Below the pieces are notes generated by a model. That model ran no database searches. It was not told the DNA's origin and saw only the letters and a list, made by a program, of their open reading frames with translations. Shown piece by piece: positions 24,609 to 34,193 of a stretch of 39,453 nucleotides of DNA; within the stretch, counting starts at the first letter, position 1; the number at the start of each line of letters is the position of its first letter. The stretch comes from Acholeplasmataceae bacterium (GTDB lineage Bacteria > Bacillota_I > Bacilli_A > ML615J-28 > CAG-698), in NCBI GenBank assembly GCA_012718985.1, contig JAAYBG010000029.1:1-39453 (forward strand), given 5' to 3'. Position numbers and translations under genes: made by a program.

Positions 24609-25346
24609 CTATTTAACATTTTTTGCTTGGCTTTGAACTAACAACCTCTTAATTTCATGAGGTGTCAATTCGCGGATTTCTCCTTCCGCCAATCCCTCAA
24701 CAGTGATTTCACCAAAACTAATTCGTGTTAAACGCTTCACAGGGTGCCCAATAGCAGCCATCATTTGTTTCACTTGATGATATTTTCCTTCACGAAGGAT
24801 AATACCTACTGATGAAGAATTGTTTTTCCTATCAACACTAGCAATATAGGCTTTACATCTTCTTGTTGTATAACCATCAATTTCTACACCTGATTCAAGT
24901 TGCAAAATATCATTTTTAGTTACTTCCCCTTCCACTCGAGCAAGGTATTCTTTAGGTAAAATCGATGTTGGTCCAACTAGAGTGTTCATGAATTCACCAT
25001 CATTGGTAAGTAACAAAACACCTTTGGTATCATAATCAAGTCTGCCAACCGGAAACAAACGATAATTTCTTAACTCTTGAGGTAAAATGGAAATGACAGT
25101 TTGTCGTCCTTTCTCATCATTTGATGAAGAAATGACACCGCGAGGCTTATTCATTACAAAGTAACGTTTTTCCTTAATCTCTAAAACCTTATCTTCTACT
25201 TCAACAATATCATTCCCAGAAATTTTATATCCCATCTCTGTTATGACCTCTCCATTTACTTTAACTTTACCCTCGCGAATCATATCTTCTGCTTTGCGCC
25301 TAGAAGCTATACCACAACGTGCCATATATTTTTGCAATCTCTCCAT
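24609..25346 (-). CDS. rluB: rRNA pseudouridine synthase, RsuA/RluB family
   Basis: 245 residues: an N-terminal S4 RNA-binding domain (RLQKYMARCGIASRRKAEDMI), then the catalytic domain with GRLDYDTKGVLLLTNDGE, whose Asp is the nucleophile. It converts uridine to pseudouridine in rRNA; the position before cmk-rpsA-der suggests the 23S enzyme RluB, but RsuA-type specificity cannot be excluded. The ATG has AGGAG upstream. It is transcribed from a nearby promoter (25373-25402). Confidence 0.93.
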   Translation of the reverse strand: MERLQKYMARCGIASRRKAEDMIREGKVKVNGEVITEMGYKISGNDIVEVEDKVLEIKEKRYFVMNKPRGVISSSNDEKGRQTVISILPQELRNYRLFPVGRLDYDTKGVLLLTNDGEFMNTLVGPTSILPKEYLARVEGEVTKNDILQLESGVEIDGYTTRRCKAYIASVDRKNNSSSVGIILREGKYHQVKQMMAAIGHPVKRLTRISFGEITVEGLAEGEIRELTPHEIKRLLVQSQAKNVK

Positions 25347-25372
25347 TTTTTATTTTCTCCTAATTTATTATC

Positions 25373-25402
25373 AATATACCTTGTTTTATTTTTTTATAAC
25401 AA
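25373..25402 (-). promoter_or_regulatory. rluB promoter (weak match)
   Basis: Minus strand TTGTTA (25397-25402), 18-base spacer, TATATT (25373-25378), between the miaA terminator and rluB. Each box differs from consensus at one or two positions. Confidence 0.45.
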
Positions 25403-25407
25403 TGGAC

Positions 25408-25436
25408 AAATAAAATTCCTCCATATCGGAGGAATT
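25408..25436 (-). terminator. Terminator of mutS-mutL-miaA
   Basis: AATTCCTCC (25414-25422) pairs perfectly with GGAGGAATT (25428-25436) around ATATC. On the minus strand it is followed by TTATTT. The stem overlaps the miaA stop. Confidence 0.85.
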
Positions 25437-26346
25437 ATCTTTGTTCTAAAAACTGCTGAATCATTTTAATCGCTTCTAAAAGACTATCATCTTGATTATT
25501 ATAATCGATATTAATAAACTGGCATTTCATTTTATTTCTAAACCAAGTTAATTGACGCTTTGCATAATTCCTAGTTTTTTGTTTGATAATCTCCTTTATC
25601 TCTTTTAAAGAAAGGAGTCCTTGTAAATATTGTCCTATTTCCCGATATCCGATATCTTTTATTTTAGTAATATCAATTCCTTCTGCAAGTAAATCCTGAC
25701 ATTCTTTAATCCAGCCAATGGTAAACATCGCTTCTACTCGTTGGTTAATTCTTTCATATAATTCTTCTCTATTTGTATTAAAACAAATAAACAAGCAATC
25801 ATAAATCGGTATATTTTTCGTAATGTTTTCGCTGATTTTTTTTGTTCCTGTCAAGCCAACTTCCAGTGCTCGCAAAACTCTTCTTCGATTACTATAAGGA
25901 ATTTTATCGGCAGCAGCACGATCGATTTCTTGTAATTTTTGATGTAATTCTTTATCACTCATATGATTATACTGTTTGATAAATTCTTCACTACGACTAC
26001 TGGCAGATAAATCATAATCATATAAAACAGCGTTCAAATAAAGTCCAGATCCACCAACAAGGAAAGGAACTTTTTCTTTTTTTAAAATTTCGTCGATTTT
26101 TTTTCGCGCTAATTTTTGATAATCGTAAATCGAAAAGTTTTCCGTGGGATCTAGAAAATCAATTAAATGATGGCGGATAGATGTTGATGAGGTGTCTATT
26201 TTAGCGGTCCCGATATTTAATTTTTTCCTCACTTGCGAAGCATCTGCATTGATAATTTCTCCATCAAATTTAGCCGCTAGTTTTAATGAAATCTCCGTTT
26301 TCCCTACTCCTGTTGGACCAGTTAAAACAATTACTTTTTTATTCAT
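25435..26346 (-). CDS. miaA: tRNA dimethylallyltransferase MiaA
   Basis: 303 residues. P-loop GPTGVGKTE near residue 9, DASQVRKKLNIGTAK near 34, HHLIDFLDP near 59, and the C-terminal RNYAKRQLTWFRN tRNA-binding block. It adds the dimethylallyl group to N6 of A37 in tRNAs reading UNN codons. Its ATG overlaps the mutL TGA by 4 bases (ATGA). Confidence 0.96.
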   Translation of the reverse strand: MNKKVIVLTGPTGVGKTEISLKLAAKFDGEIINADASQVRKKLNIGTAKIDTSSTSIRHHLIDFLDPTENFSIYDYQKLARKKIDEILKKEKVPFLVGGSGLYLNAVLYDYDLSASSRSEEFIKQYNHMSDKELHQKLQEIDRAAADKIPYSNRRRVLRALEVGLTGTKKISENITKNIPIYDCLFICFNTNREELYERINQRVEAMFTIGWIKECQDLLAEGIDITKIKDIGYREIGQYLQGLLSLKEIKEIIKQKTRNYAKRQLTWFRNKMKCQFINIDYNNQDDSLLEAIKMIQQFLEQR

Positions 26347-28157
26347 ACAATTCGTTTAAACCATTTCTCAATTTCATAACGGGAAACCTTCACAATAACA
26401 GGTCTACCATGGGGACAAGTAAATGGATTTTCACAATTTGATAACTCTTGTAATAAGTATTCTACTTCTTGTTTATTCACAAATTCGTTCGCTTTGATAC
26501 TTTTTTTACAAGCAAGCGACTTTGCTAGCGAGTCTAAAAATTGGTATTTCTCAGACTTGCGCTGATTAACAATATTTAAAACAATTTCTTCAACAAACTC
26601 CTTTTCTAAACCACGGAAAATCCAATCGGGGATTTCGCGGACCAAATAAGTACCTCCACCAAACTCTTCTAATTTTATCCCTAATTTCTCAATTTCTGCC
26701 ATTTTTTCATTAATTACAATCGCTTCATTGGTAGTGAAAAACAATTTTATTGGGACTAATAATTCATAGTGTTTGGTATTACTGTTTTGTAAATGAAGGA
26801 CGATTTTTTCATAATTGATTCTTTCATTTGCTGCATGCTGATCAATCAAATAAAACAAATCCTCACTTTGAGCTAACAAATAAGTACCAAAAAGTTGCCC
26901 GATGTATTCAAGTCTTGGTAAACGAGAAGACTTTGTTTCTAGTCTTTCCGATGGTGTTTCATCATGCTTTGTAAATGAATATTGTTGTTGGGTGAATGTT
27001 TCTTTTAAAACTTCTATTTCATCGTTAGGATTCTCTTCTTTTTGATCTTCTCCTAAATCCTCTAAATCAGGAGTTTTCGCAGTAAATGTATAGGGTTTTA
27101 CCTCTTCCCGAACGAATATATCATTATGATAAGGTGATTCATTTTCACTTTTATCTAAACTGACTGTCAAATCAACCTCTACAAGAGCGGTTTTGATTGC
27201 TTCCTTGATTAAATTAATCAAACCTTCCTCATTACTAAAACGAACTTCTAATTTAGCTGGATGAACATTGACATCTACTAAGGAAGTATCTACTTTAATA
27301 TTGATTACGCTCAATGGATATCTTCCCGTCATTAAAAGATTATGATATCCAGCAACAACGGCATTGATAATATTATTATTGCGAACTACTCTACCATTGA
27401 CAATGATTGTTATACTATTTCTTGAGGAACGAGTTGTCACAATATTGGATGTATATCCATAAATATGGTAATACCCATCGTTACGATCTATTTTCACCAT
27501 GTTTTTTGCGATATCCATTCCATAAATACTCGCAATCACCTCTAACAAATCATTACTACCATAGGTTTGAACAAGTAATTTTTCATTATTATATAGTTTA
27601 AAAGCTAATTGAGGGTTTGCAAGTGCCATTTTATTAACATAATCAACAATATAACTTAATTCTTGAGCCTCTGATTTTAAATTTTGCAATCGAGCAGGTG
27701 TATTGTAGAACAAATTACGGACTGTGATTTCTGTTCCATGAGGATGAGCAACAACTGCTTCACTAATGATTTCTCCTCCTTTTAGAACAATCATCAACCC
27801 TTTTTCACCTGTTACACAAGTTTTTAATTTAAAATGAGAAACAGCAACGATAGAAGCCAAAGCCTCTCCGCGAAAACCTAATGTTGAGATATTAAAAAGG
27901 TCATTTGGTTTTGCAATTTTACTTGTTGCATGTGGCTCTAGTGCTAGTCTAGCGTCTGTTGCGTCCATTCCAGTTCCATTGTCGCTGACAATAATTTCTT
28001 TTAATCCCGACTCAAGTAAAGAAATATTGATGATTGACGCAGCTGCATCAATTGAATTTTCCACTAGTTCCTTAACAACAGAAGCCGCTCGCTCAATTAC
28101 CTCACCAGCAGCGATTAAATTGGTAGTATGTCGATCAAGTCTAATGATTTTACCCAT
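26343..28157 (-). CDS. mutL: DNA mismatch repair protein MutL, endonuclease type
   Basis: 604 residues. The N-terminal GHKL ATPase has VKELVENSIDA, DNGTGM and GFRGEAL. An acidic linker spans about 340-410. The C-terminal dimerisation domain carries DQHAANERINYE, the DQHA(X)2E(X)4E endonuclease motif, with ACKKSIKAN and CPHGRP metal-site motifs. The protein therefore probably nicks DNA itself, as in bacteria lacking MutH. It starts 7 bases after mutS. Confidence 0.96.
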   Translation of the reverse strand: MGKIIRLDRHTTNLIAAGEVIERAASVVKELVENSIDAAASIINISLLESGLKEIIVSDNGTGMDATDARLALEPHATSKIAKPNDLFNISTLGFRGEALASIVAVSHFKLKTCVTGEKGLMIVLKGGEIISEAVVAHPHGTEITVRNLFYNTPARLQNLKSEAQELSYIVDYVNKMALANPQLAFKLYNNEKLLVQTYGSNDLLEVIASIYGMDIAKNMVKIDRNDGYYHIYGYTSNIVTTRSSRNSITIIVNGRVVRNNNIINAVVAGYHNLLMTGRYPLSVINIKVDTSLVDVNVHPAKLEVRFSNEEGLINLIKEAIKTALVEVDLTVSLDKSENESPYHNDIFVREEVKPYTFTAKTPDLEDLGEDQKEENPNDEIEVLKETFTQQQYSFTKHDETPSERLETKSSRLPRLEYIGQLFGTYLLAQSEDLFYLIDQHAANERINYEKIVLHLQNSNTKHYELLVPIKLFFTTNEAIVINEKMAEIEKLGIKLEEFGGGTYLVREIPDWIFRGLEKEFVEEIVLNIVNQRKSEKYQFLDSLAKSLACKKSIKANEFVNKQEVEYLLQELSNCENPFTCPHGRPVIVKVSRYEIEKWFKRIV

Positions 28158-28164
28158 AAAAATC

Positions 28165-30729
28165 CTACTTCCTTAGTAACCTTTTTAATTCATCTAATAA
28201 ATTAATTGCTTCAAGTGGGCTCATTTCATCGATATTGGCTTCTTTAATTTTATCTAAAGCAATGGTTTCTTTTTCCGTCTTAGAATCATATAGTAATGGT
28301 GTCTGATAATTTTTAATCGATAGTTTATCATGATCATATCTACGATGTGCTTCCAATTTATGTAGTAAATCCTTTGCTCGTAAAATAACATCTAAAGGCA
28401 TGTTGGCTAATTTCGCAACATTGATTCCATAACTCTTATCTACAGCACCTTTTACAACCTTATGCATGAAAACAATCTCACCTTGAACATCTTCTGCTGT
28501 TACATGAACATTCTTTAAACGAGGAAAATCTTTTTCCATCGAAGTTAATTCATGATAATGTGTTGAGAAAAGGGTTTTACAACAAACTTTATTGTGAACA
28601 TATTCTAAAATGGATTGTGCTAAAGCCATACCATCATAGGTAGCGGTGCCACGACCAATTTCATCAAACAAAATTAATGATTTTTCAGTAGCAAAAGACA
28701 ATGCATTATTTACTTCACTCATCTCTACCATAAAAGTCGATTGACCGCTAACAATGTCATCAGCAGCTCCAATTCTGGTAAAAATAGCATCAAATAAAGG
28801 AAGATTAGCGCTGCTTGCACTTACAAAGCAACCAATTTGAGCCATAATTGCTATTAAGGCGATTTGTCTCATATAAGTTGATTTACCACTCATATTCGGT
28901 CCAGTAATTAAAAGAATAAGGTCATCGCCTTTCATTTTTGTATCGTTAGCGATAAAATTATCCTTGTATTTTTCAATGACTGGATGACGACCATTTCTGA
29001 TGTCCAGGATGTTTTCCGTGTTTAATTTTGGTCGTACATAGTTATTTTCTTTAGAAATTTTTGTAAAGCTTTGCATCATGTCGAGTTCAGCTAAAGTTTT
29101 TGCCAATTTTTGCAAACAAACAACATAGTTTTTACAAATATTACGAATTTCAACAAATAGTCCATATTCTAACTCGAGAATTTTTTCTTCTGTTCGTAAA
29201 ATTAAGGCTTCTTTCTCCTTCAATTCTTCGGTAATAAACCTCTCAGCGTTGCTTAATGTTTGCTTTCTAATATAACCAAAGTCATCTTTTACATGAGCAC
29301 AATTACCTTTTGAAATTTCGATGTAGTAACCAAAAACACGATTAAAGCCTACCTTTAGGTTTTTAATCCCCGTTTTTTCTCGTTCTGATGCTTCAAGTGA
29401 TAACAGATAATCCTTACTAGTAGCATTCACATCCCTTAATTTATCTAATTCTATATGATATCCACTTTTAATTACTCCACCATCTTTTGCACTAAAAGGA
29501 GCGTTAGGAGAAATTGCGGAATCAAGCAAACGATATAAATTTATGTAATCGTTGGCGTCTTTTTCTAAATTAAAATGATCATCAATCTTAATCTTTTTTA
29601 ACAATTCCTGTAATCCAGGTAAAATACCTAATGATTTCTTTAATTGTAATAAATCTTTTGGATTGACAGATTCATAAGAAATCTTCCCGACAATCCTTTC
29701 TAAATCATAAACATCTTCTAAGAGTTGGCGCAATTCTTCCGTTTCCAGAAATTTTTTGCGCATATTATCAATAATGTCATATCGCTTTTCTAATCTCTCC
29801 TTGTCCATTAAAGGAAAAACGATATTTTTCTTCAAATACCTGCTTCCCATAGCGGTTTGACATTTATCCAGAATATTCAATAATGTATTTTTTTTATTCT
29901 GAAAGCGTAATGTTTCCAGTAATTCTAAATTTCTTCGCGAAGAAAAATCAATTTTTAAAAATCCATCGATATCATACTTTGATACTTTTTGCATATGAAT
30001 CAAAGTTCGTTTTTGAGTACGAATAATATAATTAATCATTCTCCAAAAGGTTTTTTCTTCTGTTTTATCTAATTCTTCCGCTAATCCTTTTAAGTAACTG
30101 ACTTCATCACAGTCATTTTCTATCGAAACGGTAAGCGGAACAATCGATAATAAGGGACGAATAATATTCTGATTAAAATCATCGCCAATAACAATTTCCC
30201 GACTCTTTAATTTTAAGATTTCAGCAAACAAAAGTTCATCATTTAGTGGTAAATCAGTCAGATAATTTTCTCCTGTTGTTAGATCAGCATAACTCAACAC
30301 GTAACGATTTTTATCATAACTGATGGAAACAAGGAAATTATTGTCTTTTTCCTCTAAGTTCGCCCCTTCAGTGACTGTTCCTGGTGTAACTACTTTGACG
30401 ACTTCACGAGTGACAATTCCTTTTGCTAGTGCAGGGTCTTCTACTTGTTCAACAATAGCTACTTTATACCCCTTTTCTGTCAATTTATCTAAATAAGTAT
30501 TGACAGCATGATAGGGAACACCACACATTGGAACTCTTTCTTCGGTTCCTGCATCGCGACCAGTCAAAACAATTTCTAATTCGTGACTAGCAACAATCGC
30601 ATCATTAAAAAACATCTCGTAAAAATCACCCAAGCGAAAGAAAACTAAGGTATCAGGGTATTGTTCTTTGATTGTTAGATACTGACGCATCATCGGCGTA
30701 TATTGCATTTTGTCAATGTTTTCGTACAT
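28165..30729 (-). CDS. mutS: DNA mismatch recognition protein MutS
   Basis: About 854 residues, standard MutS1. The N-terminal mismatch-binding domain has FYE (the Phe-X-Glu wedge) within RLGDFYEMFFNDA. A lever/clamp region and the ABC ATPase follow, with TGPNMSGKSTYMRQ (Walker A) and LILFDEIGRGTATYDG (Walker B), then a C-terminal helix region. A GTG at 30738 is possible; the ATG at 30729 (MYENIDKMQYTPMMRQYL) has GGGTG about 8 bases upstream and fits the family start. It is first in mutS-mutL-miaA. Confidence 0.96.
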   Translation of the reverse strand: MYENIDKMQYTPMMRQYLTIKEQYPDTLVFFRLGDFYEMFFNDAIVASHELEIVLTGRDAGTEERVPMCGVPYHAVNTYLDKLTEKGYKVAIVEQVEDPALAKGIVTREVVKVVTPGTVTEGANLEEKDNNFLVSISYDKNRYVLSYADLTTGENYLTDLPLNDELLFAEILKLKSREIVIGDDFNQNIIRPLLSIVPLTVSIENDCDEVSYLKGLAEELDKTEEKTFWRMINYIIRTQKRTLIHMQKVSKYDIDGFLKIDFSSRRNLELLETLRFQNKKNTLLNILDKCQTAMGSRYLKKNIVFPLMDKERLEKRYDIIDNMRKKFLETEELRQLLEDVYDLERIVGKISYESVNPKDLLQLKKSLGILPGLQELLKKIKIDDHFNLEKDANDYINLYRLLDSAISPNAPFSAKDGGVIKSGYHIELDKLRDVNATSKDYLLSLEASEREKTGIKNLKVGFNRVFGYYIEISKGNCAHVKDDFGYIRKQTLSNAERFITEELKEKEALILRTEEKILELEYGLFVEIRNICKNYVVCLQKLAKTLAELDMMQSFTKISKENNYVRPKLNTENILDIRNGRHPVIEKYKDNFIANDTKMKGDDLILLITGPNMSGKSTYMRQIALIAIMAQIGCFVSASSANLPLFDAIFTRIGAADDIVSGQSTFMVEMSEVNNALSFATEKSLILFDEIGRGTATYDGMALAQSILEYVHNKVCCKTLFSTHYHELTSMEKDFPRLKNVHVTAEDVQGEIVFMHKVVKGAVDKSYGINVAKLANMPLDVILRAKDLLHKLEAHRRYDHDKLSIKNYQTPLLYDSKTEKETIALDKIKEANIDEMSPLEAINLLDELKRLLRK

Positions 30730-30771
30730 TTTTTTCACCCGAATTCTTAACTTTTATAATAATCTATATTG

Positions 30772-30780
30772 ATTATATCA
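30772..30780 (-). promoter_or_regulatory. mutS operon extended -10 promoter
   Basis: Minus strand TGATATAAT: a TG-extended, perfect -10 box about 43 bases before the mutS start. No good -35 box is found at 16-18 bases, which is tolerated with an extended -10. Confidence 0.5.
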
Positions 30781-30821
30781 TATTTTTAGAGAATATAATA
30801 GAGAATAAAAAATCTCTTTTC

Positions 30822-30851
30822 AAAAAAAACTTATGTCTTTATAACATAAGT
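30822..30851 (-). terminator. Terminator of the riboside operon, after lacI
   Basis: ACTTATGT (30829-30836) pairs with ACATAAGT (30844-30851). On the minus strand seven or eight T follow. It is 6 bases past the LacI stop. Confidence 0.85.
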
Positions 30852-30857
30852 CTTCCT

Positions 30858-31865
30858 TTAAACAATTTCTTTAACACTATTTCTTTCGGTAATAATCGTT
30901 GGTAAAACAATATTATTTATTTCCAAATCGCCAGCTAGAAGCTTATCGAGTAACATACTGATATTACTTGATATCGCAGGGATGTTTTGTTTAACGCTTG
31001 TTAGTGGAACATCTAGCATAGATGAAAATAACAAGTCATCAAAGCCGATAATGGAAATATCGTGAGGAATTTTTTTCCCTAATTTTTTTGCAGCATGGTA
31101 AAAACCATAGGCCATTAAATCATTGCAGACAAAGACTGCTGTAATATCCTTTTCCATAATCTTTAGTCCTTGATGATAACCACTTTCAAATTTATAATCA
31201 CCGGCAACAATCAGATCTTCATTAATTTCAATGTTTGCATCCTGTAAGGCTTTCTTATATCCTTCGATACGTAATCTTGCGGAATAGGAATTAAGAGGAC
31301 CAGTAATGCAGCCGATTTTAGTATGTCCTTTTTTAATCAAATATTTCACAGCATCGATACTACCATTTAGATTATCTGTAATTACAGATGAACAAAGCAT
31401 TCCTGAGAAAAATCTATCAAAAACAATAACCCCTTTACGAGCATCTATATACTTATTGATATAATCAAATCTATCAACAGCTTCAATCGCCGGACATATC
31501 ACTAATGCATCAACTCCTTTTGAAAATAAAAGATTTGCATATTTTATTTCTTCAGATAATTTATCATTAGTATTGCATAAGATTACACTATATCCTTTCA
31601 AATTCGCTTCTTGTTCGATATTTTTTGCAATTTCAGCAAAAAAGATATTGCTAATATCAGGGATAATTAGTCCGATTGTTTTTGTTTTTTTCGTTACCAA
31701 CCCAACAGCTAATGAATTGGGAATATAATTATATTCTTTTGCTAATTGAAGGACGCGTTTCTTTTTGGCTTCCGAAACACGGACATTTTTTCCATTTAAA
31801 ATTAGCGAAACTGTAGTTGTTGATAGATTGGCTTTCTCACTTAGAAATTTCAACGTAACCGCCAT
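30858..31865 (-). CDS. LacI-family transcriptional regulator
   Basis: 335 residues. N-terminal LacI helix-turn-helix and hinge helix (TLKFLSEKANLSTTTVSLILNG, then YIPNSLA), followed by a periplasmic-binding-protein-like effector domain with TIGLIIPDISNIFFAEIAKNIE, as in RbsR and CcpA relatives. It is last in the bmp-ABC-ribokinase operon, 25 bases after rbsK, so its likely effector is ribose, a riboside or a phosphorylated product. The operon promoter lies beyond the right edge, so its operator cannot be checked. ATG with AAAGGGGTG upstream. Confidence 0.92.
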   Translation of the reverse strand: MAVTLKFLSEKANLSTTTVSLILNGKNVRVSEAKKKRVLQLAKEYNYIPNSLAVGLVTKKTKTIGLIIPDISNIFFAEIAKNIEQEANLKGYSVILCNTNDKLSEEIKYANLLFSKGVDALVICPAIEAVDRFDYINKYIDARKGVIVFDRFFSGMLCSSVITDNLNGSIDAVKYLIKKGHTKIGCITGPLNSYSARLRIEGYKKALQDANIEINEDLIVAGDYKFESGYHQGLKIMEKDITAVFVCNDLMAYGFYHAAKKLGKKIPHDISIIGFDDLLFSSMLDVPLTSVKQNIPAISSNISMLLDKLLAGDLEINNIVLPTIITERNSVKEIV

Positions 31866-31890
31866 TATAATAGCACCCCTTTAACATAAT

Positions 31891-32793
31891 CTAGTTTTTT
31901 AAATATTCTTCTACCTCTTTTTTAGTTGGAATTGATTGTTGTGCTCCTTGACGGGTAATTGCAATCGCAGAAGCGACGTTCGCGTAATTCAGAGCACTTT
32001 CAAGGCTATTGTTCTCTGCTAGTTTTGCTACCAGCGAACCAATAAAAGTATCTCCTGCTGCTGTCGTATCAACAACATTTACCTTTTTCGCTTTCATATA
32101 ATTGACTTTACTGCCATCATTGAAAACACATCCTTGTTCACCTAAGGTAATAATGACATTTTTAACCCCTTTATTAAGAAAATATTCAACCAAATCCTCA
32201 ATTTTCTGGGAATGGAGATTAGAAATGACATAACTTTCGTTTTCATTAGGGATAAAATAATCGCAATTTTGAAGGATTTGATCATCAAGCGGTAATGCTG
32301 GCGCTGGGTTTAAAACAGTTATCATTTTTAGTTTTTTGGCAAGTGCTAATCCCTCTTTCACAACTTCAATTTTATTCTCCAGTTGAGTGATCAAATAATC
32401 ACCGGGTTTTGCTAATTTCATAAGTATCCTCTCAAAATCAGCATATTCATAACAATAGTTAGCGCCTGTATCTAAAATAATTCGATTATTTTTGTCATTG
32501 ACAATAATGATTGCAACTCCCGTAGGACATTCTTTTGTAACGACATATTTAGTATTTACTTTAACTTTTTTTAAATTATTCTTCAGTTGTTTACCAAAAG
32601 AATCCTTTCCCACTGCTCCAAGCATGATTACATTTCCCCCAGCTTTAGCAGCAGCAACTGCTTGGTTTGCTCCTTTCCCTCCCGGGTTAGAAAAGAAATC
32701 TTTTCCTATCACCGTTTCCCCTGGAATTGGAAAAAGATCACAACTGATACTTAAATCTATATTTAAACTACCCAATATGAATATTTTTTTCAT
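31891..32793 (-). CDS. rbsK: Ribokinase
   Basis: 300 residues, PfkB family: PGGKGANQAVAAAKAGG near residue 40 (signature 1) and DTTAAGDTFIGS near 245 (signature 2, with the catalytic Asp in the GAGD-type motif, here AAGD). It phosphorylates ribose at O5 to give ribose 5-phosphate. A TTG at 32805 lengthens the frame, but TTGAGG about 6 bases before the ATG at 32793 and the family start MKKIFILGSLNID decide the start. Deoxyribose or another pentose remains possible as substrate. Confidence 0.9.
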   Translation of the reverse strand: MKKIFILGSLNIDLSISCDLFPIPGETVIGKDFFSNPGGKGANQAVAAAKAGGNVIMLGAVGKDSFGKQLKNNLKKVKVNTKYVVTKECPTGVAIIIVNDKNNRIILDTGANYCYEYADFERILMKLAKPGDYLITQLENKIEVVKEGLALAKKLKMITVLNPAPALPLDDQILQNCDYFIPNENESYVISNLHSQKIEDLVEYFLNKGVKNVIITLGEQGCVFNDGSKVNYMKAKKVNVVDTTAAGDTFIGSLVAKLAENNSLESALNYANVASAIAITRQGAQQSIPTKKEVEEYLKN

Positions 32794-32801
32794 AAAATAC
32801 C

Positions 32802-34193
32802 TCAAGCAATCGTCTTTGCCAATTTTACCGTGAATTTAGCAAGTTCTTTGATGCTGATTGATTTATTAGCACGAATGTAGGTTTTTAACTCATCACCAAT
32901 GGGTTTAGTCCATTTTTCTTTTAACGCTTTTTCTTTCCCGATAATACCGAATAGTGTTCCGATTTGAGCAGCGTTACAATCAACGTCATAGCCAATCATC
33001 GCACATACATGCATCGTTTCGTCAAAATCATTGTTTCCAAACCACAGTGAAACAACTTCAGCTGCTGCATTAGGATAAGCATGAATCCAGTTATATTGTT
33101 TATATTTATCGATAATCTTTGTCCAAGCTGCTTCCCAGTCTTTTTCCTGTTCACAAACATCAAGTGAATATTTTACCACCGTATAATATTCGCTTTTTTT
33201 AGGAATATAATGAGCGATAGTTGTTTTCACAATTTCTTTTACATCATTACATCCATAAGCAAGACTCACCAATACCGCATTAAAAATTTCACCAATTACT
33301 CCGTTGTTATAATGAGAAACAACTCCATCCATAAAGGCTAATTCTGCAGCCTTCAATGGATTATTAGGAGCTACCATTCCACAAACAGCACCACGCATTT
33401 GAGCACCAATCCATTCGCAATAAGGGTTGTGTAAAAAGCCGCTTTCAGGAGGATAGATTCCCATTTTTATGTTTTTTAATGCCCATTCTTCTGCTGACCA
33501 ACCATAAGGAATCAAAGCAGTCCATTCTTCAGCAATATCCGCAGAAGTTATTTTTTTCCCTTTTCGTTCCAGTGCTTTTAAAAATGCAATTTCATAGGTG
33601 ATATCATCATTGTATGTGTTTGGTTTACGAACATAATCATAAATCTCACCAAAAGCTTCACGAATGTTTTTCGTTGTATAACCTTCAACTGCTGTTCCAA
33701 TTGCTCCTGCCACTATTTGAGCTAACCAACCATAGTAAGTCTGCGCTAAATAATTTTCATCCATTTTAATTTTTGGATAAATAATATTTTGATTGATATC
33801 TTCCAACACCTTATCAAAGCTATCATAAACACGATATTGCCATGAAGGGTGGTTTTTAATTGGTTTCGCGTTATTGAGAATATTCCATATTCTCCAAGTA
33901 ACTCGGTTCAAAGAAACTATATCATTTTTTTCAAGATATAGCAAACCTTCATCAATTAATTTTTCTGCTTCGGTAACATCATAACCCATATTCCCCATAT
34001 CTGCAATTGCACCGATAATGACTCTTTCAGGAGCATTCGAGCCAGGAACATTGCTTTTCCATTTTGACTTAAGCATAATGTCATCAATTTGTTCGATTTG
34101 TTCGGAAAAAAGCCAACCTTGTTCATCTTCTTCAAGAACAACTGGTTTTGCTTGTTGCATTAATTCAAATTCTCTCTCCCAAGCTTTTTTCAT
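32802..34193 (-). CDS. ADP-ribosylglycohydrolase-family protein with N-terminal extension
   Basis: 463 residues. From about residue 150 it follows the ADP-ribosylglycohydrolase (DraG/ARH) fold: GAIGTAVEG at 163-171, NDDITYE at 195-201, and GYDVDCNAAQIG at 401-412, supplying the Asp residues that bind the magnesium pair. The first 150 residues are an unassigned helical region. Between a nucleoside-type ABC transporter and ribokinase, the enzyme is more likely to cleave an N- or O-ribosidic bond in an imported small molecule than to reverse protein ADP-ribosylation. That is inference from context. It overlaps the upstream permease by 4 bases and precedes rbsK closely. Confidence 0.85.
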   Translation of the reverse strand: MKKAWEREFELMQQAKPVVLEEDEQGWLFSEQIEQIDDIMLKSKWKSNVPGSNAPERVIIGAIADMGNMGYDVTEAEKLIDEGLLYLEKNDIVSLNRVTWRIWNILNNAKPIKNHPSWQYRVYDSFDKVLEDINQNIIYPKIKMDENYLAQTYYGWLAQIVAGAIGTAVEGYTTKNIREAFGEIYDYVRKPNTYNDDITYEIAFLKALERKGKKITSADIAEEWTALIPYGWSAEEWALKNIKMGIYPPESGFLHNPYCEWIGAQMRGAVCGMVAPNNPLKAAELAFMDGVVSHYNNGVIGEIFNAVLVSLAYGCNDVKEIVKTTIAHYIPKKSEYYTVVKYSLDVCEQEKDWEAAWTKIIDKYKQYNWIHAYPNAAAEVVSLWFGNNDFDETMHVCAMIGYDVDCNAAQIGTLFGIIGKEKALKEKWTKPIGDELKTYIRANKSISIKELAKFTVKLAKTIA